From NCBI GenBank assembly GCA_023634235.1, contig JAMKCF010000001.1, positions 4,219,140-4,283,139 on the forward strand: a stretch of 64,000 nucleotides of DNA, in the 5' to 3' direction. A program made the translations under genes and the position numbers. The notes beneath the pieces were generated by a model. The model was not told where the DNA came from. It saw only the letters and a list, made by a program, of their open reading frames with translations, and searched no databases. Shown one piece after another: positions 34,979 through 44,469 of the stretch. Each line of letters opens with the position of its first letter. Positions within the stretch are counted from its first letter, which is position 1. The DNA is from Pisaster brevispinus (taxonomy: Eukaryota; Echinodermata; Asteroidea; Forcipulatida; Asteriidae).

Positions 34979-35672
34979 GCCGTAAGTTACAAGGTGGTAC
35001 AACAAATTATAACTCTTTTCGTATGGTTCAGACGATATAAAGTTTTAAATAATAAAATGTAAATAATAAACTACCAAGGCAAGGCTAAATCTATTAATAA
35101 GCTATACCGCACAGACCTTGAAATGAATTGTGGTGGGAGAATTAAATGAAATTGCATGAGAATGAACCCGTACTAATATCCCAAACCGCTTCCGTTATAA
35201 TAGTTCGAGGACTCTCCAAAAGCAAGAGGGCGCTATACAGGTTCACCGTTAACTGTAGAAGCGAAGCAGCGAACCAAAATGAACGGTACAAAGATGGGAC
35301 GATGCCACACGTGTAGACTGTGGGTCTGGCCGTATGCAGCGTGTTACGATGCTACGCGTGTTGACAATGGGCTCTGTGTGGGTATGGCCGTATGCGATGT
35401 ACAGCGTGAATTACGTGCAATGTACACACACAAGACGATCGCGCTTTGTTGACGATACGTGTTTTTAAATCGTTAAAATCGTCAACAAAGGATTAAAAAC
35501 CCTCGGTCGAACTGCTGCTAAATTTAAGTTAGAGCACAGGCTTTTATTTGATGTATTGTTTGTGTCTTTTAAGACTGTAGTTCCTGAGATCGAACGGTAA
35601 CAAATGTCACGTGTAAATGCTATGAGACTTTTTCGGAAAGAAGTATAATAATAATAGTGAAACTAGAAACGA
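34979..35672. repeat. Tandem duplication, first unit (~0.7 kb)
   Basis: Collinear with 35790-36433. Shared words are CAGACGATATAAAGTTTT, GAATGAACCCGTACTAATATC, GTTCGAGGACTCTCCA, GTGGGTATGGCCGTATGCG and GACGATACGTGTTTTTAAATCG. Here there is ~45 bp extra near 35335-35365, a partial internal duplication of the GGCCGTATGC segment. Non-coding as far as seen. Confidence 0.85.
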
Positions 35673-35789
35673 GTTTGTAACGAACAAACACTGGGGTTTC
35701 GGCTTTGTTGTCAATGTTGAATTAATGTAATAATTAATTTGACACCTGATGACATCACGATGATGAAAACACGTTTTTCGTACGAACGT

Positions 35790-36433
35790 TGTGATAAGCT
35801 ACAAGACGGTACAAAATATAACTCTTTTACGTTATGGTTCAGACGATATAAAGTTTTGAATAATAAATAATTGTAAACAATAAATTACCATGCCAATGCT
35901 AAAGTTATTAATAAGCTATACTGCACAGACCTTGAAATAAATTGTGGTGGGAGAATGCATTGAAATTGCATGAGAATGAACCCGTACTAATATCCCAAAA
36001 CACTTCCGTATTTAATAGTTCGAGGACTCTCCACAAGCAAGAGGGCGCTATACAGGTTCACCATTAACTGTAGAAGCGAAGAAGCGAACCGAAATGAAAG
36101 GTACAAAGGTCGAACGATGCCGCGCGCGTGGACAATGGGCTCTGTGTGGGTATGGCCGTATGCGATGTACAGTGCGAATTACGTGCAATGTACACACACA
36201 AGACGATCGTGCTTTGTTGACGATACGTGTTTTTAAATCGTTAATATCGTCAACAGATGATTAAAAACCCTCGATCGAACTGCTGCTTGATCTAAGTTAG
36301 AGCACAGGCTTTCATTTGATGTATTGTTTGTGTCTTTTAAGACTGTAGTTCCTGAGATCGAACGGTAACAAATTTCACGTGTAAATGCTATGAGACTTTT
36401 TCGGAAAGAAGTATAATAATAATAGTGAAATAA
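35790..36433. repeat. Tandem duplication, second unit
   Basis: Second copy of 34979-35672. It ends at the same GAAGTATAATAATAATAGTGAAA boundary and is followed at once by the 58-bp hairpin repeats. Confidence 0.85.
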
Positions 36434-36602
36434 AATAAAAATCTCGACGAAAACAAAGTTGGTTTCGGCTGATGGCCGAAACCCCCAATAAAATAAAAAT
36501 CTAGACGAAAACAAAGGTGGTTTCGGCTGATGGCCGAAACCCCCAATAATAAAAATATCGACGAAATCAAAGGTGGTTTCGGCGGTTGGCCGAAACCCCC
36601 AA
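36431..36602. repeat. Three 56-58-bp tandem repeats, each with a hairpin
   Basis: Units at 36431-36488, 36489-36546 and 36547-36602. Each has an AT-rich half and an inverted repeat GGTTTCGGC-TGAT-GGCCGAAACC. In the third unit the loop changes to GGTT while both arms are kept. Similar words occur singly near 34198 and 35694. Too few copies and no variable spacers, so not a CRISPR array. Confidence 0.9.
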
Positions 36603-38310
36603 TAAAAGGGTCGTATCATTTTATAAAGGAGAAGCATTTCCCCAAAAATAGTACCTTTTGTCTTTAAAAAATTTTATGAGTTGTTTTTTAACATCAATTT
36701 ATCCCCATTCTTGCCAATTTTAGATTGTAAATGTACTTTGATCATGTTTTTATGCAATAATCTCGCTTTTCAAATGAATGAGTAATGTTTACGCTTAATC
36801 TGTGCGTACACAGGGCCCGCGCGCCCTCATGCACACACACACACACCCCCAACCTTACATGTCGCAGTTACGGGGTACTTCCATTGTTGTTCTATTATTC
36901 CCTTTTCTAAAGAAATCCTCTGTGGGGTACCACTTGAACAAAGAAAACCTTGGGGGTAGCATTGTTCTATTGTTAAAAATACCCCGTAAGTTGGCATGTG
37001 TAAGGGCACACACACAAACGGCGATTTTGTTGTTGTTGATCGCTTCTAATGGACTACGGTGTCCGTTATGACTGATTAGAAACTGAAACTGAACTTTCGA
37101 TGGCCTTTGTATAGATCAATGCAGTCATCATTTTCCAAAGGGTTTTGATGTATAAAGCAAACTCATTTACTTCTAATTGAAAAAGGTGTGTCGTCACCCT
37201 CATCTTGCATCCAGCGAATCATATAATCAGGACACAATTAACCTGGTGTCAAAAAAAATAACTATTGAATGTATCAAGTAGCATAGGACGAAATTTATCG
37301 ACCAGTGAAACCATCAGCGCACTAGACAAGCATGCTCATCATCACAAAGATCATTTTTACTAAAGTGCCCTCAGTCATTCGTCCTATGAAATAAAAGGGA
37401 TATATCTGGCGGTTTTCGTTGTTTGATATTGCTGTTCAGGTATTGTTTACATATTTTCTGCGTCACTGCTTGAGCCAATTTGGTATAGTTTCCCTTCGGT
37501 CCTCATAGACTGTAGTAGTAGACATGATGCTCGGTGTTGCACAATAGTTGTTTACTAACAGGAAAAAAGTACTTTGACATTTACTTGTGTCAGCTATAAA
37601 TTATACAAAGGTATGTACTGGTTAAATGTACACAACAGTGTCTACACACCGTGAAGTTTATTGTAGTGCATACATTGTATCAAAAGAAACCATTGCAAGC
37701 AGTCTTCCGACAATTCATTGCTGTTAACTTTTAAGATACATTTTGTCAAAGTAACTGTGAAACTTTCAAATGTGCAGAATATATCGGGTGTATGTTATTG
37801 TTTAGAGCCACGGGTTTTGTACACACAAGCAAAATCCGAAATGAATGCTAACATGGGGACGTCATCCAGCGATTTAGGCCGACAAAAAGTTATCAATTAA
37901 ATAAGTGATAACATTTTATCGCTTTAACGATAACATGCTTTATGCACAGAGAAATGAGATTTGCACGTCGTGGCTCCACCCTTTGGGGTTTTACTGTTGG
38001 TGGATAAAAGCTACCAACTTAGGTGCGTTTAAGCTACACACTCGTGCAGGCAATCAGTATTAGCAAATTCTTGCGAATCTAGGTAATACTATTTTCGCGG
38101 GCCAAAAACCACAGCTGTTAAATGATTTGCAAGAAATACGATTATGAATGTATTACAATTCAAATTACGCAAAATATATACAATCTGTTAACAATACAGA
38201 GGGACAATGAGAGCGGTGTTTTGGAATAAAACACCTTTGAATTCATGTCTAACGTTGCTTGGGACGCTTAAGCAAGCGGGAAACGGCTGGATTTGATCAC
38301 TCTTGTCATA
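36603..38310. other. Intergenic, nothing recognised
   Basis: Contains (CA)n at 36832-36846 and otherwise unremarkable AT-rich sequence. Short ORFs here have no family support. Confidence 0.5.
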
Positions 38311-38471
38311 GTTCTACTGACATGGTTGGGGCCAGGTTTGCCCTCACAATTTAAGTCAGTTCTACTGATATGGTTGGGGTCAGGTGTGCCCTCACATTTT
38401 CAGTCAGTTCTAATGACATGGTTGGGGCCAGGTGTGCCCTCACAATTTAAGTCATTTCTAATGACATGGTT
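38311..38471 (+). repeat. 48-bp tandem repeat, ~3.4 copies
   Basis: Copies at 38311-38358, 38359-38406 and 38407-38454, with a partial fourth to 38471. The period is a multiple of three, so the + frame encodes a 16-residue repeat (SVLLTWLGPGVPSQFK type) inside a 77-codon ORF (38293-38526). This looks like an accidental ORF through a minisatellite; no protein family is recognised. Confidence 0.85.
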
Positions 38472-38569
38472 TTTACGTGCGATAGGATTGCCAAAACAAT
38501 TTTTTCGGCATCCCGAAAGACTGTGACATTCAATCAAACGATTAGTTTTTCAGTCTCATTCGATTATGT

Positions 38570-39655
38570 GTAGAACCCGCAAGTATATAATCAAAAACAT
38601 TTTTATGGTCTGACCTATACTTTTTGAGATATGGTGGTCTAAAGATTGGCTAATTAAATATTCGTGTCTTTATAATTAGGTCAATTAATTAAACAAGGAT
38701 AAAAACTAATTGTGTTTTTTGGGTCATTTAAATACCTAAGCTTTGATAGGATTTTGGATCTGACTTTCGTGTTAAGCTAAGTATAACTTTAGGAGGAAAC
38801 ACAATTCGTAAACAAATCTTATAGGATTTTGACAGAAATAAAGAATACGTATAAAGGGGAAGAAAAACAAATATAAATCTTGACGAAAACAACAGCTGTT
38901 TCGACAGTAATTAGGAACAGCTAATACTAGTATTTATGTTTTGACGATGAAATCGTAAACATTGTATTTTATTTTGTATCGGTGAAATATCGGTGAAATA
39001 TAAAAAAAATATGATTACGTTATGACAACGTAAATTTCACATATTAAAACTAGTAGATTGGACTAAGAAGTTGTAAAATACCTAAATAATGTTTCAAGAA
39101 ACTTACAAAGTCTACGAACTAGGTGAACTGATTACATCTTGTTTTAGTCTTAACTATCAAAGGATTTAATGACAAATACAATGAAGACATATAATTTTAC
39201 TTTCAAAAATATTATTTAAATGGGAAAATCTGTGTATCTAGTATGTACTGTACGATGTATAAGGTGCAGTGAAGTCTGGTAACGGCAACGTAGCAGGGAC
39301 CTACTGGTAAGTCTGTATTGTTGAAAGCAATTCATTAATCAGTTTGACATATCAATTAACAGTATACCTGAAACTATTGTATATATTTAACCGATACAGC
39401 AATAACATAAGATTGGGAAAGATTGGGCTGACGTTGTAATAACGTTCAGGTTACTGGAAAAGGAAATGAAACGCTGTTGCAACATTCTTTTGAATACGAT
39501 TATGGCAACGTTGTGTATACGTGCCGACAACGTTGCTGTTTCGGTGCATCATTACGTTCTAAAAACATACAGGGGAGTCGACAAAGCTGGTTTGCTACAA
39601 TGTTATTTAGATAACCAAACAAACACGCTCTGATAACGTTGTCGTAACGTTTATA
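38570..39655. other. Intergenic: inverted repeat remnant and AACGTT-rich element
   Basis: 38570-38800 is an inverted, diverged copy of 30830-31010. 39420-39655 is rich in AACGTT/AACGTTGT words and contains AGGGGAGTCGACAAAG, which recurs at 43779-43794 beyond the CACTA-like transposon. That suggests the transposon inserted within an older repeat. Confidence 0.55.
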
Positions 39656-40081
39656 CACTCTAAAAAACGAAGTGCTAAATTTAGCACTCAAAGGGCTAAT
39701 CAGCACTTGCAGGTGCTTGTATAGTGACTGCACCCGGTGTGCTGATTTAGCTCTTGCAGGCGTGCTAATTGTTAGCACTGGAAAAGAGTTGAGTTTACAG
39801 CACTTGAAGTGCAACCAGCTGCATATTTATAGGTGCTAAATACTAAACGACAGCACTACGAGTGCTAATTAATGAAACCAGTAAGGACTAAAACAAACTC
39901 AGGTATGAGACATCAAATGGGATTCTATCCAATAAAATATTTAATTTTCCTCATAAAAAATCTATGACTAAACATGTATAAAAGTAATAATGCAAACTTT
40001 TATTAACGAAGAAAATGTTGAGTTTTTTGTGGGTTTCTTTTCTTCAATTAAAGAGGAAGGATTCAGAGTTTCAATAAATCA

Positions 40082-41230
40082 CATATAATTGGCAAGTTTT
40101 CATTAAACTATTTTACAATGACATCTTGGAATCAAGTTTTGAATTTTAAGAGGAAGAATAATAAGATTACAACAGTCAGAAAAAAATTAGAGTTATGCAA
40201 AATGTCAGTTTACTATACCTGGTCAGGGTTTCTAATCAACATTTATAGTGATTTATTAAATTAAGGAGCTGAATTCAAGGGGAAATTTTTAAATATTGTA
40301 TAGCTATGGAGATTTATAATGCAGCAAAAACTCACTTCATTATTGGTCATGATTTCAACCATTAATTTTACAGTGTCAGCTAATTGGATGAAAGGGAAAT
40401 TAAAAGTTGTGTAACGACTTACAAAGTTAGATTGAGTCCAGTTTTCTAGTAATACAATGTACCATGTTATTATCTTTTGAGTCAGGTGTGGTGGTTCTGA
40501 AAGTACCAGTGTACAACCAGACATTTATATCAGTACGCTCTCATCATCTTCAAGAAAAACATTCTGAGCATACTGATTGAAACAGGTTATTAAAATTAAC
40601 CCACCAGCTCTAATTCTCAGTACGACAACTCATTGGAGGGATAATTGAATGGATTTACCAACAAACGTCAGGTCCTAGATTGTTTTTTATGCAAAAATTT
40701 TAATACATGTAACTTCATTTAAAATCCCACCTTAAATACATGTTTATTTTTATTGATATTCATTCTTTCTTTTATCGGTTTAATCTATTTGCCAGTTTGT
40801 TTATTGTTCAAAATTTTAGTGTTTTTTCTGTACTTTTTGAATCAAAGCCAGTTTTAATTTCCCCAGTGTGGGATAATCTTTTCTTATCTTATCTTAATTG
40901 GCAAGGTTTCAATCAACTTTTTTAGAGTGACATCTTGGAAAAAGTTTTGATCTAAAAGGGAAAATAAGATATCAACAAATAGTAGAACAATTTTAGAAAG
41001 AGTATAATGCACTTTCAGAGCCACTGCATGTTCTGCAACTCTTGGTGGCACCTTTACATGGTATTTAAAGACAATTGTGTCTGCAAATAAACAAAGACGT
41101 TTTTCAGGGTAGGCTAATAGTGCAAGTTTAAACCAAACTGGCTCTTAAAGAGGAAGTCTACCGCTGTTCTTATGTAATGAGGTAAGTGGAAATATGGTAC
41201 AAAGTTTCACATACATGTAACTTCATATAA
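40082..41230 (-). repeat. Diverged partial copies of the transposon's terminal exon region
   Basis: 40890-41220 is a degenerate tandem copy of 41231-41560: TCAGAGCCACTGCA, CTTGGTGGCACCTT, TGTCTGCAAATAAACAAAGA and AAGTCTACCGCTGTT are shared. A third, shorter piece starts near 40082 (TTGGCAAGTTTTCATTAAACT). The first two cover the end of the coding exon, but only the 41352-41663 copy stays open. Confidence 0.75.
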
Positions 41231-41351
41231 CATGTATAATTGGCAATGTTTCAATCAAGTACTTTGCAGTGACATATTGGAATTAACTTGTGAATTAAGC
41301 AAGAGAATGATGAGATAACAACAAACAGAAGAACAAGTTTAGAATGAGTGG

Positions 41352-41663
41352 CTACTGTGCTTTCAGAGCCACTGCAAGTTCTGTAACTCTTGGTGGCACC
41401 TTCGCTTGGTGTTTGAGGCCATAGATTTGTGTCTGCAAATAAACAAAGAAGTTTTCAAGGGCAGCTGAGTAGTGCAAGTTAAACACAAAGTGACTCTCGA
41501 AGAGAAAGTCTACCGCTGTTGTTATGTTTGAGGAGGCAAGTGGAAACCCATATCCTTCTATCTTCAGGACGATCTGTTGTATCCTGTCTTTGGACCCAAA
41601 GACAAGGAGTGTCGGTTGTGTAGTTGATATTTCTGCCAATGCCTCTAGTATTGATGTATTTAC
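41352..41663 (-). CDS. Terminal exon of an uncharacterised transposon-borne protein
   Basis: On the - strand a CAG acceptor (after a TTTATTTCAAA tract) precedes an open exon of ~103 codons ending in TAG at 41352. Recognisable stretches are QPTLLVFGSKDRIQQIVLKI, SSNITTAVDFLFESHFVFN, LHYSAALENFFVYLQTQIYG and VPPRVTEL. From memory this resembles the C-terminus of highly repeated, unnamed proteins predicted in fish and marine-invertebrate genomes; I know of no assigned function. Upstream exons should lie to the right; candidates are 43049-43141 (starts MVVNKGPI, GTAAAT donor) and a piece around 42703-42920, whose phases I could not reconcile. It lies wholly within the CACTA-like element, so it may be an element protein or a captured gene. 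Confidence 0.5.
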   Translation of the reverse strand, partial: VNTSILEALAEISTTQPTLLVFGSKDRIQQIVLKIEGYGFPLASSNITTAVDFLFESHFVFNLHYSAALENFFVYLQTQIYGLKHQAKVPPRVTELAVALKAQ

Positions 41664-42598
41664 CTGTTTGAAATAAATTTAAAGAAACACACAATTAAAA
41701 AAAAATTGCCTTTTTGGAACTTTGAGAATCACCAAAATGGTAAAGCAAAATGAATAAAATGACACTCAGGGAACTCAAGATTGTGGCTGAAATTTACCAA
41801 GCCTTTACAAAATTTGTAAACGAAACAGTAAGGAGTACAATGATTCAAGATTGCACCCTCCTTTACCAGTGCATCTTATTCATCTATCTTATATTAATAA
41901 TTACTTATCTAGTAGTTATTACAGTAGTTATTTTCTTGTAATTTATTACAGAGATGGGTGGAATTGAATGTTTGTTCTGGATTTATTCAATTTTCACATG
42001 GCATATTCAGTGAATGGAAAAAAAAACATCAACAAAACAGTAACAACAAATAGACAAACCCAGCCCAAGTTAACCTCTGATTGATAATGTTGTGGTATGC
42101 CATCATCCATGTATTACATGCTGTAATATGCAGTGACTACCAATAAATAAACGATGTTTAATTTGTAATGGGTAAAAGTAGCTCTTGAATTATATCACAA
42201 ACATTCAGGGCGATGTTTAAGGGTATATTTTTGTGGTACAAAGGGCCGTTTAAAAAGCCATCATCTCAAGCTATTAGTTGCAGAACTTGGCACCGGCTCT
42301 GAAATGCCAATTGAAATAAAACTAAAGCTCAACTTCTCATAAAATACATACATTTGTACATGTACTTGTAGTAGCATTGTAGCAATTGGCTTCCTGCAAG
42401 CTCAAGGGTTGACCCCGACCGTATTATCTCTTCAATCCATTGTCCGGTATACCCAGCTAGACCGCAAACACTAATCCTTCACTCCTTTGTGTGCTACTTT
42501 CGTGCTGCCTTGTCCGTGTAATCTGACCAACAAAAGGCACCAACAACAGATTTCGATAATGAGGGAATCTAAAAATCACTGGAGCGCAAATCCCATAG

Positions 42599-42693
42599 TG
42601 TCACGCGGTCGTGACAATTTTGGAGTGACCGCGTTCTGTCACGGGTCGGCACGCGGGCGACCGCGTGTCGCGGGTCGGCACGCGGGCGACCGC
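42599..42693. repeat. GC-rich tandem repeat patch
   Basis: Two and a half copies of a ~26-bp CGGGTCGGCACGCGGGCGACCG-type unit, shorter words written here as GGTCGGCACGCGGGCGACCG. It stands out sharply from the AT-rich surroundings inside the CACTA-like element and interrupts the end of the possible - strand exon at 42703-42920. Confidence 0.8.
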
Positions 42694-43688
42694 GATCTTA
42701 ATTTATCCATGGTCCCTAAAGGATTTACACAGAAGTTTTGTTGTGCTGTTATCAAAACACATAATGTAGAGCAGTTCAGGATGTAAAAATGAAAAACATA
42801 GCTCATGAACTGAGGCAAAAAGCCTTTCAATGTCTTGGCAAGACACTCTTCCCTTTGCCTTTGTGTTGTGTGATGGTAGAAGTTGAAGCAACAGCAGAAA
42901 GCCGTAGAGTGCTGTGATTTCTGCAGAAAAAAAACAACCTAAGTATTAAATAGTGTTGCACATTTTCAATGAAAATTGTGTTTACATGTATTCTATATAT
43001 GTTTAGGCAAGTCTGAGAATCAGACAATGTGCTTACAAATGTATTTACCTTCTTTGCTTTTGTCTCTGTGCGCTTCGTATTCTCTGACAATCCTGGATAC
43101 TCTCTGATGCTACGGGCGATTGGGCCCTTGTTAACAACCATTCAGACATGACCCTCAAAAGCTGACATGTACATACATGACGTGTAGGCCTTGTTGATAT
43201 TATACTAGTTCCTAAAACGTAAGGCCTGTGGCCTGGTCGTGGAGGGTTCAGACTTCGACTTGCTTGACTTGTGACTCAGTGTGTAAGCATGGAGGTACAG
43301 TTCCATTGTTCTAACTTTGTTAAGCACTATTTAAACGATTATCTCATTAATAGTCTCATTAACACTACAGTATTAAAATCATTGCTTACCTTATCACTTT
43401 CATCGATGGAATAGCCGATCTCCGATCGCATGTAATCTCCGCATGACAAAATGGCGAACGCAGCGGGCAAGTCAAGACGTGTTTGACACTATCACGTGAT
43501 ACGCCTGACCAATCAAAGCAGGTTTTCTTTGAAGTTTGCACTTCAGGTGCACATTCGTATTTTAGCTCCCATTTTCAGCACCGCATTTTTAGCCCCCAAG
43601 TAAAGTTTTACACCTGTAGTGCTACTTTATGCACCTGAAGTGCTTTTATTTCTTAGCACTCACTTTCAGCACTTCTGTTTTTAGAGTG

Positions 43689-44469
43689 TACAAGCTGTTA
43701 CAAGGTCACTAGAAACATGTGTTAAGCGTACCAACAACGTGGTTGTTACATTTTGTCCTCACGTTCAGAAGACGTATAGGGGAGTCGACAAAGTTTCGTT
43801 GTTACAACGTTATAAGAACGTTACTTACACCAAAGTCTGACGTCGTTACAACGTTATGAGAACATCAAACTGTTAGCTGGGATATCCTACTAATACTAGT
43901 GCCTGACTAGGAAAGACTCCGTGTACACTTGGAGCAATCAAACTACATTAATTTGCATAACTAAGTGCAACAACATTAACAGCTAAGAAGTCACCCCTTC
44001 CTAACCGACCATGAATGGAATCGTAAAAATTTCTCCCAATACGTTATGGAGAGCCTCATTTCCCCATGGGAAAGACCTAAGACTGGCTTCCAGCTATCGA
44101 CCGATCACTTCTTTCAATGTTTTGTTTTAAAAGAAATGAGCTCGCTGTGAAGGAAACTACTGCACATCGAGCAAGACCAATTCCATGCTCTACTTGTTTA
44201 CATTCATGGACTGATGTTCAGCGACTCTTAATTTAATTCAATGTATTGCATTCAACTACGCACTCGTATTTTCAAGGCACTGGTGCTGGCATGGAAACCT
44301 CTGTAAATTCCTTATCAAAAAGGGCAGTCAACTTGACGTGGTTTATACTGTACGAGTCGGATACCAGGTGAACTTTGCCATGTGAAGTCTAGACCTAAAA
44401 CAAAACACAAGCACAGAGATTCTGTGCTCCTGTATCCTGCCCTGGAGTATGTGGTACGGTAGTTCCAAA
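43689..44469. other. Region upstream of gene 3
   Basis: 43689-43880 continues the AACGTT-rich repeat split by the CACTA-like transposon. 43881-44469 should contain the gene 3 promoter and 5' UTR. Unlike genes 1 and 2 it shows no long match to their upstream block, so its regulation may differ. No core promoter assigned. Confidence 0.5.

Larger units (their letters stand above)
39656..43688. mobile_element. CACTA/EnSpm-like DNA transposon (~4.0 kb)
   Basis: Terminal inverted repeats start CACTCTAAAAA at 39656 and end TTTTTAGAGTG at 43688, with an AAGTGCT word close to each end. Subterminal DNA on both sides (39665-39870 and 43530-43680) is crowded with AGCACT/AGTGCT words in both orientations, which resembles the subterminal binding repeats of CACTA elements. 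TA flanks both ends, a possible 2-bp target duplication. No DDE/D transposase was found, so the element is probably non-autonomous or decayed. It carries exons on the - strand. Confidence 0.75.

Noticed and set aside
36431..36602. CRISPR-like array
   Set aside because: Only three head-to-tail units without distinct spacers, in a eukaryotic genome.
36233..36637. 134-codon - strand ORF with repeated GGFGHQPK-like segments
   Set aside because: Reads through the three 58-bp hairpin repeats; the period is not a multiple of three, so the repetition is only partial and probably accidental.
42487..42786. 99-codon + ORF through the GC-rich patch
   Set aside because: Composition-driven and antisense to a possible transposon exon.
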